Of a stretch of DNA of 64,000 bases, positions 8,753-18,011 are shown in pieces; positions within the stretch are counted from its first letter, which is position 1, and every line of letters begins with the position of its first letter. Position numbers and translations under genes: made by a program. This DNA is from Planctomycetaceae bacterium. Its GTDB lineage: Bacteria; Planctomycetota; Planctomycetia; Pirellulales; PNKZ01. The stretch covers positions 1 through 64,000 of the forward strand of contig JAEUIN010000043.1 of NCBI GenBank assembly GCA_016793115.1. Direction: 5' to 3'. Below the pieces are notes generated by a model. It was not told the origin of the DNA and did no database searches. It saw nothing but the letters and a program-made list of their open reading frames with translations.

Positions 8753-11700
8753 AGCGCGGCCTCCGGTTCCGGAGTTTCGTCGAACCAGCGATAAATCGCC
8801 GGGATCACAAAGAGCGTCAGCAGCGTCGAAGTCACGAGGCCGCCGATGACCACGGTGGCGAGCGGCTTTTGAACTTCCGCGCCGGAGCCCGACGCCATGG
8901 CCATCGGTACGAACCCGAGCATGGCGACAAGAGCGGTCATCAGCACGGGACGCACGCGCGACAGCGCCGCTTCCGTGACCGCCTCGCCGATGGCCAATCC
9001 GCTGCGACGCCGCTCGATGATCGAGGTGACCAGCACGACGCCGTTGAGCACCGCGACCCCGAAAAGTGCGATAAACCCGACGCCTGCCGAGATCGAAAAC
9101 GGCATGTCGCGAAGCCATAAGGCACACACGCCTCCCGTGACGGCCATCGGCACGTTCAGGAAGATCAACGTGGCCGCCTTCACCGAATTGAACGTGAGAT
9201 GTAGAAGCGCGAAGATCATCAGCAAGGCCAATGGAACGGCGATCGCCAATCGGCCCGTGGCTTCTTGCAAGTTCTTGAATTGCCCGCCCCATTCGAGCGA
9301 ATAGCCTGCCGGAAGTTTCACTTCGCGTTCGACGGCGGCTTGAGCGTCGCGGACAAATCCTGCCAAGTCGCGATCGCGAACGTTGGCTTGCACGAGAATG
9401 CGACGACGCAGCGCTTGGCGACTAATCTGCGCCGGTCCGTCCTCCACCGTGAGGTCGGCCAACTGCTCAAGTGGGATTTGCCGACCTTGAGGATCGGCGA
9501 TTTTCAGGGAGCGGAGAGTTTCCACGTCGTGTCGCCACTGCGGCGCGAGGCGAATCTGCAGCGGAAAGCGTCGCTGCCCCTCGAAAACTTGATCGACGAC
9601 CGTTCCGCCGACGACGGCGACGGCGTCAAGAACGTCGCGGGCATTGATACCGTAGCGGGCGATGGCGTTGCGGCGAATTTGCACGCGCAGCGTCGGCAAG
9701 CCGGCCGTTTGCTCCGCCTGCACGTCGGCGGCGCCGGGGACGCGCGCGACGACGCGGGCGATTTCATCCGCCGTGGCTTTCAATTCGTCGAGATCGTCGC
9801 CATACAGGCTGATGCCGACGTCGCTGCGCACACCGGCGACGAGTTCCTGCACGCGCAGTTCAATCGGCTGGGTAAAGCTGAATGCGTTGCCGACCGTCGA
9901 CTCTTCCAGCGCTTTCTCCATGCGTCGGACCAATTCTTCCTTGCTGATCTGTTCCGGCCATTCGGCGTGTGGTTTGAGGCCGATATAGAGATCACTCAAG
10001 TTCACGGTCATCGGGTCGTTGGCGATTTCCGGCCGGCCCGTCTTGGAGACGACCGTCGTGACTTCGGGGAATCGCTTCAAGATCGATTCGGCGGTCGTCA
10101 GCATCTCGATCGACGCTTCCAGTGAAACGCTCGGCAGTCGTACGGCCTGAATCGCCAGCGACCCCTCGTCGAGTCGTGGAACGAACACCGCGCCGAGCGT
10201 GGCCGCTAGAATTCCGCTAACGGCCAGCGTAACGCCCGCGATCGACAGGACCGCGCCCGGATGCGCCATCGCCCGAGCGAGCAGGGGGCGATACAAGCGC
10301 TTGGCCCACCGGATCAGAAAGGTCTCGTCTTCCTTGACGTTGCGGCGAAGAAAGATCGAACCGAGCACCGGCATCAGCGTCAGCGCCAAGATCAGCGACG
10401 TGAGCAGCGCGAAGATGACGGTGAACGCCATCGGCCGGAACATCTTTCCTTCGAGCCCGCGGAGCGAGAGGATCGGCAGGTAGACGATGATGATGATGCC
10501 GACGCCGAAGACGACCGGTCGGGCCACTTCGTGGCAAGCCTTGCGAATGACGCTTTGCGGCACTTCTTCGTTCGGGTGATGATGCGAGTATTCTCCGGCC
10601 CGGCGTACGATGTTTTCGATGAGCACGACCGAGCCGTCGACGATGAGACCGAAGTCGATCGCGCCAAGACTCATCAAGTTGCCGGAGAAACCGGTGAGCA
10701 CCATGCCGATGAACGCTCCGAGCATCGATAACGGCACTGCGACGGCGACGATCAGGCCGGCCTTTAAACTGCCGAGCAGCAGCAGCAACACGATAATGAC
10801 CAGTGCGCCCCCCTCGGCGAGGCTCATCGCCACGGTGTGGATCGTCTTCCGCACGAGTTCGGTGCGATCGTAGAACGTATCGATTTCGATACCTTCAGGC
10901 AGCGTTTTCCGAATGTCCTCGATCTTGGCTTTGACACGATCCACGACGACACGAGCATTTTCGCCCATCAGCAGCATGACGATGCCGACCACACCTTCGC
11001 CCCGTCCGTCGCGCGTGACCGCGCCTTGGCGAAGCATCGGCGCCAGGCGCACTTCGCCGATATCGCGGATATAGATCGGGGTGCCGTCGGCTCGGCTCTC
11101 CAGGACGATGTCGGCCACGTCGTCGAGCGAACCGATCAGGCCTTCTCCGCGCACGACGCGCTGTTCTTGCTCGTGAACAAGGTAGCCGCCGCCCTCGTTC
11201 GCATTGTTGCGCCGGAGCGCTTCCAACACCTGGTCGACGGAGATTGCGAAGTTGACGAGCTTGTTCGGATCGAGCTGCACTTCGTAGGTCTTGAGCTGAC
11301 CGCCGAACGTGTTGACTTCGATGACGCCGGGAACGCTGCGTAGTTGATAAGCAATGTTCCAATCGAGCGCTTCGCGCAGTTGCATCAAAGTGTGTTCGTA
11401 TCCCGGCTTGGAGCGAACTTCGAATTGATAGATCTCGCCCAGGCCGGTGGAAATCGGCCCCATTTCCGGCTCGCCCATTCCCGAGGGAATGTTGGAGCGG
11501 GCGATCTGCAGACGCTCTCCGACTTGTTGCCGAGCCCAATAGATGTCGGTGCCTTCGTCGAACACGACGGTTATCGCCGACAGTCCGAATTGGCTTACGG
11601 AGCGGACTTCTTCGATTCGCGGAATTCCGCTCAGCGCGGATTCGACCGGGAACGTGATAAATTGCTCGACTTCGAGCGGACCGAGCGCGGGCGAGGTCGT

Positions 11701-11850
11701 AAGGATCTGCACCTGAACGTTCGTAACGTCGGGGACGGCGTCGATCGGCAGGTTGATCGTCGCCCAAAGGCCGACCGCGATCAGCAGCAAGGTGTTCAGA
11801 CCGACGACGAATCGATTGTCGAGAGCCCTATCGATAAGAGAACCGATCAT
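8749..11850 (-). CDS. Heavy-metal efflux RND pump (CusA/CzcA family)
   Basis: Inner-membrane proton antiporter of the HAE1/HME RND type, 1033 residues from ATG 11850 (MIGSLIDRALDNRFVVGLNT). It shows twelve predicted membrane helices in two halves, a large periplasmic loop after the first (LPIDAVPDVTNVQVQIL), the GAIDFGLIVDGSVVLIENI segment of TM4 with the proton-relay acidic residue, and FIALFGVAVLNGVVLVTSI in the second half. Together with the adaptor at 11906 it would pump monovalent or divalent metal ions out of the periplasm; the outer-membrane channel is not in the window. The stop overlaps the start of the HTH gene. Confidence 0.93.
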   Translation of the reverse strand: MIGSLIDRALDNRFVVGLNTLLLIAVGLWATINLPIDAVPDVTNVQVQILTTSPALGPLEVEQFITFPVESALSGIPRIEEVRSVSQFGLSAITVVFDEGTDIYWARQQVGERLQIARSNIPSGMGEPEMGPISTGLGEIYQFEVRSKPGYEHTLMQLREALDWNIAYQLRSVPGVIEVNTFGGQLKTYEVQLDPNKLVNFAISVDQVLEALRRNNANEGGGYLVHEQEQRVVRGEGLIGSLDDVADIVLESRADGTPIYIRDIGEVRLAPMLRQGAVTRDGRGEGVVGIVMLLMGENARVVVDRVKAKIEDIRKTLPEGIEIDTFYDRTELVRKTIHTVAMSLAEGGALVIIVLLLLLGSLKAGLIVAVAVPLSMLGAFIGMVLTGFSGNLMSLGAIDFGLIVDGSVVLIENIVRRAGEYSHHHPNEEVPQSVIRKACHEVARPVVFGVGIIIIVYLPILSLRGLEGKMFRPMAFTVIFALLTSLILALTLMPVLGSIFLRRNVKEDETFLIRWAKRLYRPLLARAMAHPGAVLSIAGVTLAVSGILAATLGAVFVPRLDEGSLAIQAVRLPSVSLEASIEMLTTAESILKRFPEVTTVVSKTGRPEIANDPMTVNLSDLYIGLKPHAEWPEQISKEELVRRMEKALEESTVGNAFSFTQPIELRVQELVAGVRSDVGISLYGDDLDELKATADEIARVVARVPGAADVQAEQTAGLPTLRVQIRRNAIARYGINARDVLDAVAVVGGTVVDQVFEGQRRFPLQIRLAPQWRHDVETLRSLKIADPQGRQIPLEQLADLTVEDGPAQISRQALRRRILVQANVRDRDLAGFVRDAQAAVEREVKLPAGYSLEWGGQFKNLQEATGRLAIAVPLALLMIFALLHLTFNSVKAATLIFLNVPMAVTGGVCALWLRDMPFSISAGVGFIALFGVAVLNGVVLVTSIIERRRSGLAIGEAVTEAALSRVRPVLMTALVAMLGFVPMAMASGSGAEVQKPLATVVIGGLVTSTLLTLFVIPAIYRWFDETPEPEAAL

Positions 11851-11905
11851 GTTGCGACTTCTAAAGGTGCGAGGTGTGTGCGACGCGAGGAGCGGACGCC
11901 TGCGC

Positions 11906-13390
11906 CTATTCGGCAAGTAATTCCTTGAGCAACTCGCTCTTCAGCGCGAAGGCGCCGGCTACGACGACGCGCTCGCCGTCACTGAGCCCCGACTCGATTT
12001 GTACGTGTTCGTCGACCGTGCGTCCGAGGCGAACGGACCTACGCTCGAACTCGGCGGGAGCCTTTTCCACGAAGACGTAAGCATCGGCGCCCGAGCCTAG
12101 CACCGCGGACGACGGAATGACGATCGTCGGCCGCTCGGCGGGGAGCGGGAGCAATACTTCGACGAACATGCCCGGGCGTAAGACGCGATCGGGATTCTCG
12201 GCCACGGCCACGACTCGAATCGCGCGGGTTTTTTCGTCGACGGCGCTGCCGGTATGAGCGATCTCGGCGGTGAATTCGCGGCCGGGATAGCCGGCGGCGT
12301 GGAACTTGACGCGCTTGTCGACGACGTGATCGAGGGTCGACAAATCCTTTTCAAAGACGTCGGCATTGAGCCATACACGAGAAAGATCCGCCAATTCGAA
12401 CAGTTGATGTTGGGGGCCGACCTGTTCGGAAAGCACGGCGTGCTTCGCGGTGATCGTGCCGTTGAAGGGCGCTTGAATCGAGTAGTGCGCGACGGCCGCG
12501 CCTTCGGATAGAGGGTCTAAGGCGTCGACGGCCTTTTCCGTATAGCCCAAGATCAGGAGCTGCGCGCGACTCATTCTTTCGCCGGTCAACGCCTCCTGCA
12601 GCTTTTGGTCGGCTTCGAGCAGCGATTGTTTGGTCGTGAATCGCAGTTGTTCGAGCAAGGCTTGGTAGGCGGCCGCCGCCGACTCGAAGTCGGCCTTGGC
12701 GCGAATGAAATCCTTCTCGACGCCTACGTTCTGTTCACGGAGAGTGTTGAGGCGGTTGTAGTCGGCTTGCGTCTTTTGCAGCGTCGCATAGGCGGCGACT
12801 AAGAGATGGCGATTGTCTCCCATCGGTTGACTACGAAAGCGATCCTCAAGCTCCGGCACCGGCGGGTTCTTCAATAGCTCCGCAATCATGGATTGGGTGT
12901 TTTTGTGTATCGTGTCGGCCCATTGGAAATTTGTTTTGGCAAATCCGACTTCCAGTCGACGGCGAGCGAGGTCGAGCTTGATTTGGCCGACCTCACGGCT
13001 GTCGACCAGTGCCAATTCTTGCCCCGCTTTGACGTCGTCGCCCAGCTTGACGTCGGCCTTGCGCAGAACACCCTCGACGATCGAATACACGTGCGCGAGC
13101 CGATCTTCATCGACCGCGATTTTTCCGGTGACGCGAATTGCATCATTCGACGTGCGCCGCAGCACGGGAGCGACGCGAACGCCGGCCGCCGCTTGTTTGG
13201 CCGAATCGAATTTGATCGTCGAGCTTGATGCGGAAGCAGCGGCAATCGCTTCCGGCGGAGCGGAACTCACCGCGTTTGCCGCCTGCTTATCCGTCGACTT
13301 CCGACCGAGCCAAGTCCCTGCGATCACTCCGGCGACCAGCACGAGGCTGAGCGGAATTCCGCTCCGAACCGAACGAGGTAGGCGAGGCAT
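11906..13390 (-). CDS. RND efflux periplasmic adaptor (CusB/CzcB family)
   Basis: Membrane-fusion protein of 494 residues: N-terminal membrane anchor (SGIPLSLVLVAGVIAGTWLG), two lipoyl half-domains (VEGVLRKADVKLGDDVKAGQ and SIQAPFNGTITAKHAVLSEQ) flanking a long helical hairpin, then beta-barrel and membrane-proximal domains. A helical-hairpin length of about 170 residues fits metal-efflux adaptors. It stands 55 bases upstream of the pump gene and forms the tripartite system with it. No N-terminal Met-rich metal-binding site like that of E. coli CusB is evident. Confidence 0.92.
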   Translation of the reverse strand: MPRLPRSVRSGIPLSLVLVAGVIAGTWLGRKSTDKQAANAVSSAPPEAIAAASASSSTIKFDSAKQAAAGVRVAPVLRRTSNDAIRVTGKIAVDEDRLAHVYSIVEGVLRKADVKLGDDVKAGQELALVDSREVGQIKLDLARRRLEVGFAKTNFQWADTIHKNTQSMIAELLKNPPVPELEDRFRSQPMGDNRHLLVAAYATLQKTQADYNRLNTLREQNVGVEKDFIRAKADFESAAAAYQALLEQLRFTTKQSLLEADQKLQEALTGERMSRAQLLILGYTEKAVDALDPLSEGAAVAHYSIQAPFNGTITAKHAVLSEQVGPQHQLFELADLSRVWLNADVFEKDLSTLDHVVDKRVKFHAAGYPGREFTAEIAHTGSAVDEKTRAIRVVAVAENPDRVLRPGMFVEVLLPLPAERPTIVIPSSAVLGSGADAYVFVEKAPAEFERRSVRLGRTVDEHVQIESGLSDGERVVVAGAFALKSELLKELLAE

Positions 13391-13558
13391 GATGTGGATT
13401 CCTTGGCACTAAAGCGGGGTCGCACGCGAGTGATGAAGCGTGCGCGGCGATCGATCGGCAACGTCGGTAGGATGCCGGAACTCAAACGACGTCGCCGAGC
13501 GCAAAAACTACGACGGCGACTTGCAACGCGGCGAGAATGCGCCGAAAAATGCGAAGCG

Positions 13559-13972
13559 CTAGATTAGGAGCACGCAATGCCGGGTAAGAAGCGCGCGCTG
13601 CGTCGTTTCGCTCCAAGAGAGATCGCGTGCGCGACGCCGGCTCGCCGCAGCGCAGCCGATGTTGGGACAGGGACGATCAAAACTCGCCAAGCCGAGGAGA
13701 TCGCATAGTTTTTCTTCAGCCGAAGTGGAGTCGCCGGCGACTTCGGAACGGCGGTCTTCCGGCGAATCGCCGACGATTGCATCGAGGCATTGTCCATGCG
13801 TATGCCAGTCGTGCGGCGGAATCTGCTCGTCGGCGTCGCGATGCGAAAGTCGCAAGTGAACGGCGAGTTGCTGCGGCGAAAGTTCGTCGTGCCGATGTGC
13901 GCAGACGGGGGCGGCTTGAGCGAAGGTCGCGCTCAAGAGCACGGCTACGAGTGTGCGAACGGAGTTCAACAT
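13559..13972 (-). CDS. His/Cys-containing exported protein of the metal-efflux operon
   Basis: A 137-residue protein from ATG 13972 with a signal peptide (MLNSVRTLVAVLLSATFAQA) and a mature N-terminus PVCAHRHDELSPQQ, followed by HLRLSHRDADEQIPPHDWHTHG. The six or more His residues close to Cys could bind a soft metal in the periplasm. It sits 168 bases upstream of the adaptor gene on the same strand, so it probably belongs to the efflux operon as a sensor, chaperone or buffer. Reading further upstream would only translate the tRNA gene. The C-terminal third is Arg-rich without a clear domain. Confidence 0.6.
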   Translation of the reverse strand: MLNSVRTLVAVLLSATFAQAAPVCAHRHDELSPQQLAVHLRLSHRDADEQIPPHDWHTHGQCLDAIVGDSPEDRRSEVAGDSTSAEEKLCDLLGLASFDRPCPNIGCAAASRRRARDLSWSETTQRALLTRHCVLLI

Positions 13973-13998
13973 TCGCCGTCGATTCCGGAAGGGACAGA

Positions 13999-14070
13999 GC
14001 GGGCGAAGGGATTCGAACCCTCGACAACAGCGTTGGGAACGCTGCACTCTACCAACTGAGTTACGCCCGC
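13999..14070 (-). tRNA. tRNA-Gly (anticodon CCC)
   Basis: A complete 72-base cloverleaf on the minus strand. The acceptor stem is GCGGGCG paired with CGCCCGC, the D-arm ACTC/GAGT, the anticodon stem CAGCG/CGCTG with loop TTCCCAA (anticodon CCC, codon GGG), and the T-arm GAGGG-TTCGAAT-CCCTT. The CCA end is not encoded. It lies between the efflux operon and the repeat protein gene at 14132. Confidence 0.96.
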
Positions 14071-14131
14071 AGGAGTGAGTACCCAGTATAGTGTGGCGCA
14101 CGGTCAAAGCCAACGGGCGGAATGCCGCGCG

Positions 14132-15823
14132 TTATCGATCGCGATAGTCGCGGCCCGTGGCTTGGTAGCCGTAAATCGGTAGGTAGCGGTAATACACCTC
14201 TAAAGTCAGCACTGCCATGGCCGTGTTGTAAAGCCGGCCGCCTTGATCGCCGTGCTTGTCGGGGAAGTACCAACTGCCGGATTGGTGCCCGGTGGTGTCT
14301 TGCGTTCTGATGAGATGTTCTCTCAATTCAAGATTCCATGCGACCCACTCCGGCCCGCCGTAGTGGCGCATCACTTGCGTGGCGTAGTAGTCGTAGTAGA
14401 GATCGGTTTGCGACGGGCCTTTCTTACTGAGCATTCGTATCCCGCGTTCCAGGGCCGGTTGCGATCGCGGCCAACCGGCATACATCCGGCAGAGCAGGCC
14501 GATCGCCGTCATCGTGTAGTCTTGCTTGCTCGGGGCCTGGTATCCGTAGCATGCGCCGCCGTCGTCTTGAACGCCGTCGAGAAAGCGCTGTGCGGCGGGA
14601 AGCACGCCTGCGGAAATCGGCATATAGGTGAGTTGACCGCTCTTGAGTGCCATCAGCATCCAGCCGGTCACGGTGGTATCGCCAAGTTGTCCTGGAAAGT
14701 AGCGCCATCCGCCCCCCTTCTTGTCTTGGGCGTAGTCGATGAAGCGAATCGCCTCGCGACAGGGATTCATAAGCTCCGGATCGCGCGTGAGCGCATAGGC
14801 TTCGCACATTGCCAGCGTAGCGATACCTTGGGCGTACATGTTCGAGCCGTCTTGGAGGTCGCCCCCGGCGGCCGTGACAAGCATGCGGCTTTTGAGGAAG
14901 TCCAGCCCGCGACGCACGACATCTTGGTATTCGCCGCGCTTATGGGTATGACCTGCGCCGAGAAACGGCAGGAGCGCTAAACCGGTTGCGGCGGTCGTCG
15001 AGCCGTGATTTCCGGGGTTGAGACAATACTTGCACGAGCCGCCTTGCAAATGATTGAAATGCCAACTGCCGTCGTCGCGCTGATGCGCCGCCAGCCAACG
15101 CAGGCCGCGGGCGACGGCCTGTTCGCTGGCCTCGCTGGCTCCGTCGCCGAGCAATCCTTGTTTGAGTTCGCCGTCGCGACCGTCGAGCATGCCGTGGAGA
15201 TCGCCCCCGACCGGCGTCAGCAGATCGCTCATGCCTAGATTGCCGGGGTCCATGATCGACGGCGTCGCAAGTCGACGATCTCGTGCGCCGCGCTTGCCGA
15301 TGTTGGGGCTTTGGACAAGTGCGGCGGCCGACGCTTGCAACTGCCGGGATTGAATCGCGAGGCCGACGTGATTTGGTTTCGCCGCGGGGGCGACGTCGAG
15401 CTTGTCGAACGTTCGCGGCACGGCGCGATTCGCACTCGCCTCCAAGATGATGGCGGACGGTTCACGCCGTTCGTTGACGAGCAACGCTAAGACGATGACC
15501 AGCGCGAAATGAAAGATGAAGCTTGCCAGGCCGGAAACGACGAACTTTCTTCTCCCTTGTAAGTAGTCGCGCTGAGCGCGTCGCCGGGAGGAGGGCGTCC
15601 GCGCGGTCTTGGGCTGCGGCAGCGCGCGTGCCTGCGGAATCGGATGGGCTTGAAGAACCGGTTGCGCGACGAGCGGCCGGCTGCGCGACTGCGGCGGCGA
15701 TTGGGGCTGAGAAATCGGCGAGAGCGGCGGCAGCGGAACCCGAGAACCTTCTTGCGCAGCGCCGAACGGAACTCCGTTGGAATCGGAAGTCGGCGGCAGC
15801 GGCGATGAAGAATCGGCCGGCAT
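14132..15823 (-). CDS. Prenyltransferase/squalene-oxidase-repeat membrane protein
   Basis: About 563 residues from ATG 15823. It has a Pro/Ser/Gln-rich N-terminus of about 100 residues, one membrane segment (VSGLASFIFHFALVIVLALL), a linker, then an alpha/alpha-toroid with QW-like repeats (LAAHQRDDGSWHFNHLQGG, TGLALLPFLGAG, AQGIATLAMCEAYALTRDP, GWMLMALKSGQ, TAMAVLTLEVYYRYLP). There is no DxDD or DCTAE motif of squalene-hopene cyclases, so terpene cyclase activity is unlikely. The layout is typical of planctomycete secreted repeat proteins of unknown role. It is the last gene before the tRNA. Confidence 0.82.
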   Translation of the reverse strand: MPADSSSPLPPTSDSNGVPFGAAQEGSRVPLPPLSPISQPQSPPQSRSRPLVAQPVLQAHPIPQARALPQPKTARTPSSRRRAQRDYLQGRRKFVVSGLASFIFHFALVIVLALLVNERREPSAIILEASANRAVPRTFDKLDVAPAAKPNHVGLAIQSRQLQASAAALVQSPNIGKRGARDRRLATPSIMDPGNLGMSDLLTPVGGDLHGMLDGRDGELKQGLLGDGASEASEQAVARGLRWLAAHQRDDGSWHFNHLQGGSCKYCLNPGNHGSTTAATGLALLPFLGAGHTHKRGEYQDVVRRGLDFLKSRMLVTAAGGDLQDGSNMYAQGIATLAMCEAYALTRDPELMNPCREAIRFIDYAQDKKGGGWRYFPGQLGDTTVTGWMLMALKSGQLTYMPISAGVLPAAQRFLDGVQDDGGACYGYQAPSKQDYTMTAIGLLCRMYAGWPRSQPALERGIRMLSKKGPSQTDLYYDYYATQVMRHYGGPEWVAWNLELREHLIRTQDTTGHQSGSWYFPDKHGDQGGRLYNTAMAVLTLEVYYRYLPIYGYQATGRDYRDR

Positions 15824-15936
15824 GGTTCGCAGTGCGTAGATCGAAATCTCGACCGTTTCGGGCGACGAAAGCAACGTGGCGCGTGGCAACGACTGCGACG
15901 CTGCGGAACTATAGCTCGCTTATTCGCGCGGTCCCA

Positions 15937-15955
15937 TTACGACCGTTACGACCGG
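15937..15955. promoter_or_regulatory. Tandem 9-mer TTACGACCG upstream of the repeat protein gene
   Basis: Two exact head-to-tail copies of TTACGACCG lie about 114 bases upstream of the minus-strand start at 15823. A third copy occurs upstream of the PQQ protein gene at 17623. The surrounding 334-base spacer (15824-16157) has no convincing gene. The repeats may be a regulator site, but this is inferred only from position and recurrence. Confidence 0.3.
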
Positions 15956-16157
15956 ACGAAACCGGCCATTCCGCAAAAAGCGTCGGGCCGGAAATCGCCG
16001 ACGCGGTGCGTTCCGATTGACGAACTTAATTCGCTGCCGAGACGGACGACCGGGGCGACGGTTCGTCGGTGGTAGTGAGAATATCGAGCGGCACCGAAGC
16101 TCCGCCTCGACGGCATCTAGGCGACTGCGGCATTGCCCCGCAAGTTATGTCCGGGGG

Positions 16158-17456
16158 TTAAGGAGCGGCAGCCGCGCGATCGGCCGACTTCGCAGTTTTC
16201 TCTAAGCGATAAATCGCCGAGTCGGTTCGGACGAAGAGGGCATGGTCCACCGCGGCAGGAGTCGCCAAGATGCGGCCGTCGAGCGTGTTCTCGTGGAGAA
16301 GTCGATAGCTGCGGCCGGGGGCGAGAATATAAGAACGTCCATCTTCGCCGAAGAGGTAGATCTTGCCGTCCGCGTAAAGCGGCGACGCCGAAAAGTTTCC
16401 GCCGAGTCGCTCCGTCCAGATTTCCTCGCCGGTCAAAGCGTCCACGCAAGTGAGGATTCCCTTGTCGCTAATGAGATAAAGTTCTTTGCCCACGACCAGC
16501 GTCGAGGGGCTGGCCGGGACTTGTTTTTTCAGCTTCCAGGCAACATGCGACTCGGTAATGTCGCCGCTGCCGCCCGTTCGCACCGCCCACAGTTCCGGGC
16601 GGGCGAACGCCGTCGTGATGAAGAGTAAGTCGTGCGCTAGGACCGGGCGCGGCACGTTCGAGAATCCTTTATATTCGACCTTCCACAACTCCTTGCCGCT
16701 TGCCGGGTCATAGGCAACCACTCGATTGGCGCCCGGACTGACGACCTGCTGCCGCCCGGCCACGTCGATAATCAGCGGGGTCGAATAGGCTTTGCGGTGA
16801 TCGGGATTGTCGGCCGGCGGGCCGGATCGATCGGTCTTCCAGCGTAGTTGCCCAGAAGCTTTGTCCAACGCTGCGACGAACTGCACGTCCATGCCGTCGC
16901 AATTGATAATCAGCAAATCATTCCACAACACCGGCGAACTCCCCGGGCCTTCTTTGTGGTCGAGTTGCAACAGCTCGTTTTTCCAAAGAATCCTTCCGTC
17001 GGCTTGGGACAAGCAAGCGGTTCCTTGCGTACCGAAGTGCACATAGACGTGCGTGTTGTCGAGCACCGGCGTGGGGGAAGCGAAGCTGTTTTTGGTGTTT
17101 TTCGGAATCGGTTCGGTACGACGAAAAACTTCCACGTCGCGCAGCAGCTTGCCGCTTTCAGCGTCCACGGCCAGGACATGAAGCGAGAGCCCGTCGTGCG
17201 ACGCCGCCGTCATCCAAATCCGGCCGTTGGCCACGACGGGGGACGACCATCCTTCGCCCGGAAGCGGTGTTTTCCAGGCGACGTTCTCCGTTTCGCTCCA
17301 GACCGTCGGCAGGTCGCGTGCGGCGGCATGTCCTTGACCGGTCGGCCCGCGGAACTGCGGCCAAGGTAAATCACCGCCCGCAGAGAGGAACGGGCAGGCC
17401 GACAACAGCGCAAAACCGAAAAAGCCTAGCCACCGCTGCATGCAAGGGAACTTCAT
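16158..17456 (-). CDS. Exported PQQ-like beta-propeller protein
   Basis: About 432 residues from ATG 17456, with a signal peptide (QRWLGFFGFALLSACPFLSA). The mature protein begins PWPQFRGPTGQGHA and carries repeated W-motif blades such as GSSPVLWNDLLIINCDG, ELWKVEYKGFSNVPRPVL and EEIWTERLGGNFSASPLYAD, the PQQ-2 repeat pattern. Planctomycete proteins of this type seldom keep the dehydrogenase catalytic residues and probably act as scaffolds. It is co-oriented with the prenyltransferase-repeat gene but 334 bases away. ATG 17441 is an alternative start. Confidence 0.85.
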   Translation of the reverse strand: MKFPCMQRWLGFFGFALLSACPFLSAGGDLPWPQFRGPTGQGHAAARDLPTVWSETENVAWKTPLPGEGWSSPVVANGRIWMTAASHDGLSLHVLAVDAESGKLLRDVEVFRRTEPIPKNTKNSFASPTPVLDNTHVYVHFGTQGTACLSQADGRILWKNELLQLDHKEGPGSSPVLWNDLLIINCDGMDVQFVAALDKASGQLRWKTDRSGPPADNPDHRKAYSTPLIIDVAGRQQVVSPGANRVVAYDPASGKELWKVEYKGFSNVPRPVLAHDLLFITTAFARPELWAVRTGGSGDITESHVAWKLKKQVPASPSTLVVGKELYLISDKGILTCVDALTGEEIWTERLGGNFSASPLYADGKIYLFGEDGRSYILAPGRSYRLLHENTLDGRILATPAAVDHALFVRTDSAIYRLEKTAKSADRAAAAP

Positions 17457-17620
17457 AAGTGCTGACATTCGGAAAATGTTGCGGATATGTCCCGGTCTAC
17501 GGCGCTTCACTTGGAGAGCGGCTGTAATGGCGACGCCGTTCGACCCTAACGGTAAAGCAAGTCGGCGTCAAATGTTCGGAGTTTGGTGCGACGAGTGTGC
17601 GGTTTTCGTACGGTACCGAT

Positions 17621-17632
17621 CGTTACGACCGG
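17621..17632. promoter_or_regulatory. Shared 12-mer CGTTACGACCGG upstream of the PQQ gene
   Basis: This exact 12-mer also occurs at 15944-15955 and lies about 165 bases upstream of the minus-strand start at 17456. The spacer 17457-17794 separates this gene from a divergent small-protein/receiver pair, so the site could serve either direction. No -10/-35 pair can be assigned with confidence. Confidence 0.3.
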
Positions 17633-17794
17633 CACACATTATCTCAAGGCCCGAACTGCGTTTTTCCGAAACCGATAGGGCGATCTCCGAATCGCGAAAT
17701 CGTCCGCAATCGTCAAGGTCGCGTCGGAAAGAAAGCTAGAGTTTGCCGGGGCGTTCGATTCGTCGTTTTGCATGAGCGGAGTGGAAAACCCACG

Positions 17795-17980
17795 ATGAAC
17801 AGCATGCTGCAGGCCGACGTAGTAGAAGAAGAACGAGACATCGATCGGAGTCGGCCGCACGTCGCCAATCGCCTGGCCAATCTGCTGGAAATTGTTCGGC
17901 GCGAGCAATCTTTGCTGAAGGGCGAACAAGCGGCGTGCAGCGAATTGCCGCCGACGCCGATTGATGCGGCGAACCGCTAA
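17795..17980 (+). CDS. Small 61-residue protein before a receiver-domain gene
   Basis: Starts MNSMLQADVVEEERDIDRSR at 17795. It is mostly helical and amphipathic (HVANRLANLLEIVRREQSLL), with no signal peptide or membrane segment. It ends 31 bases before the receiver-domain gene, suggesting an operon. The function is unknown; a short helix that binds a partner is plausible. The ORF is open further upstream, but the Asp/Glu-rich start at this ATG is more protein-like. Confidence 0.5.
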   Translation: MNSMLQADVVEEERDIDRSRPHVANRLANLLEIVRREQSLLKGEQAACSELPPTPIDAANR

Positions 17981-18011
17981 GGTCGCATCAAACGAAGCCG
18001 AAGGAGCCGAC

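Noticed and set aside
13973-14113. N-terminal extension of the His-rich protein
   Set aside because: These codons translate the tRNA-Gly gene; the signal peptide begins at 13972.
14132-15823. Squalene-hopene cyclase
   Set aside because: The repeats are present but the DxDD acid motif is absent and the protein has a single N-terminal membrane anchor.
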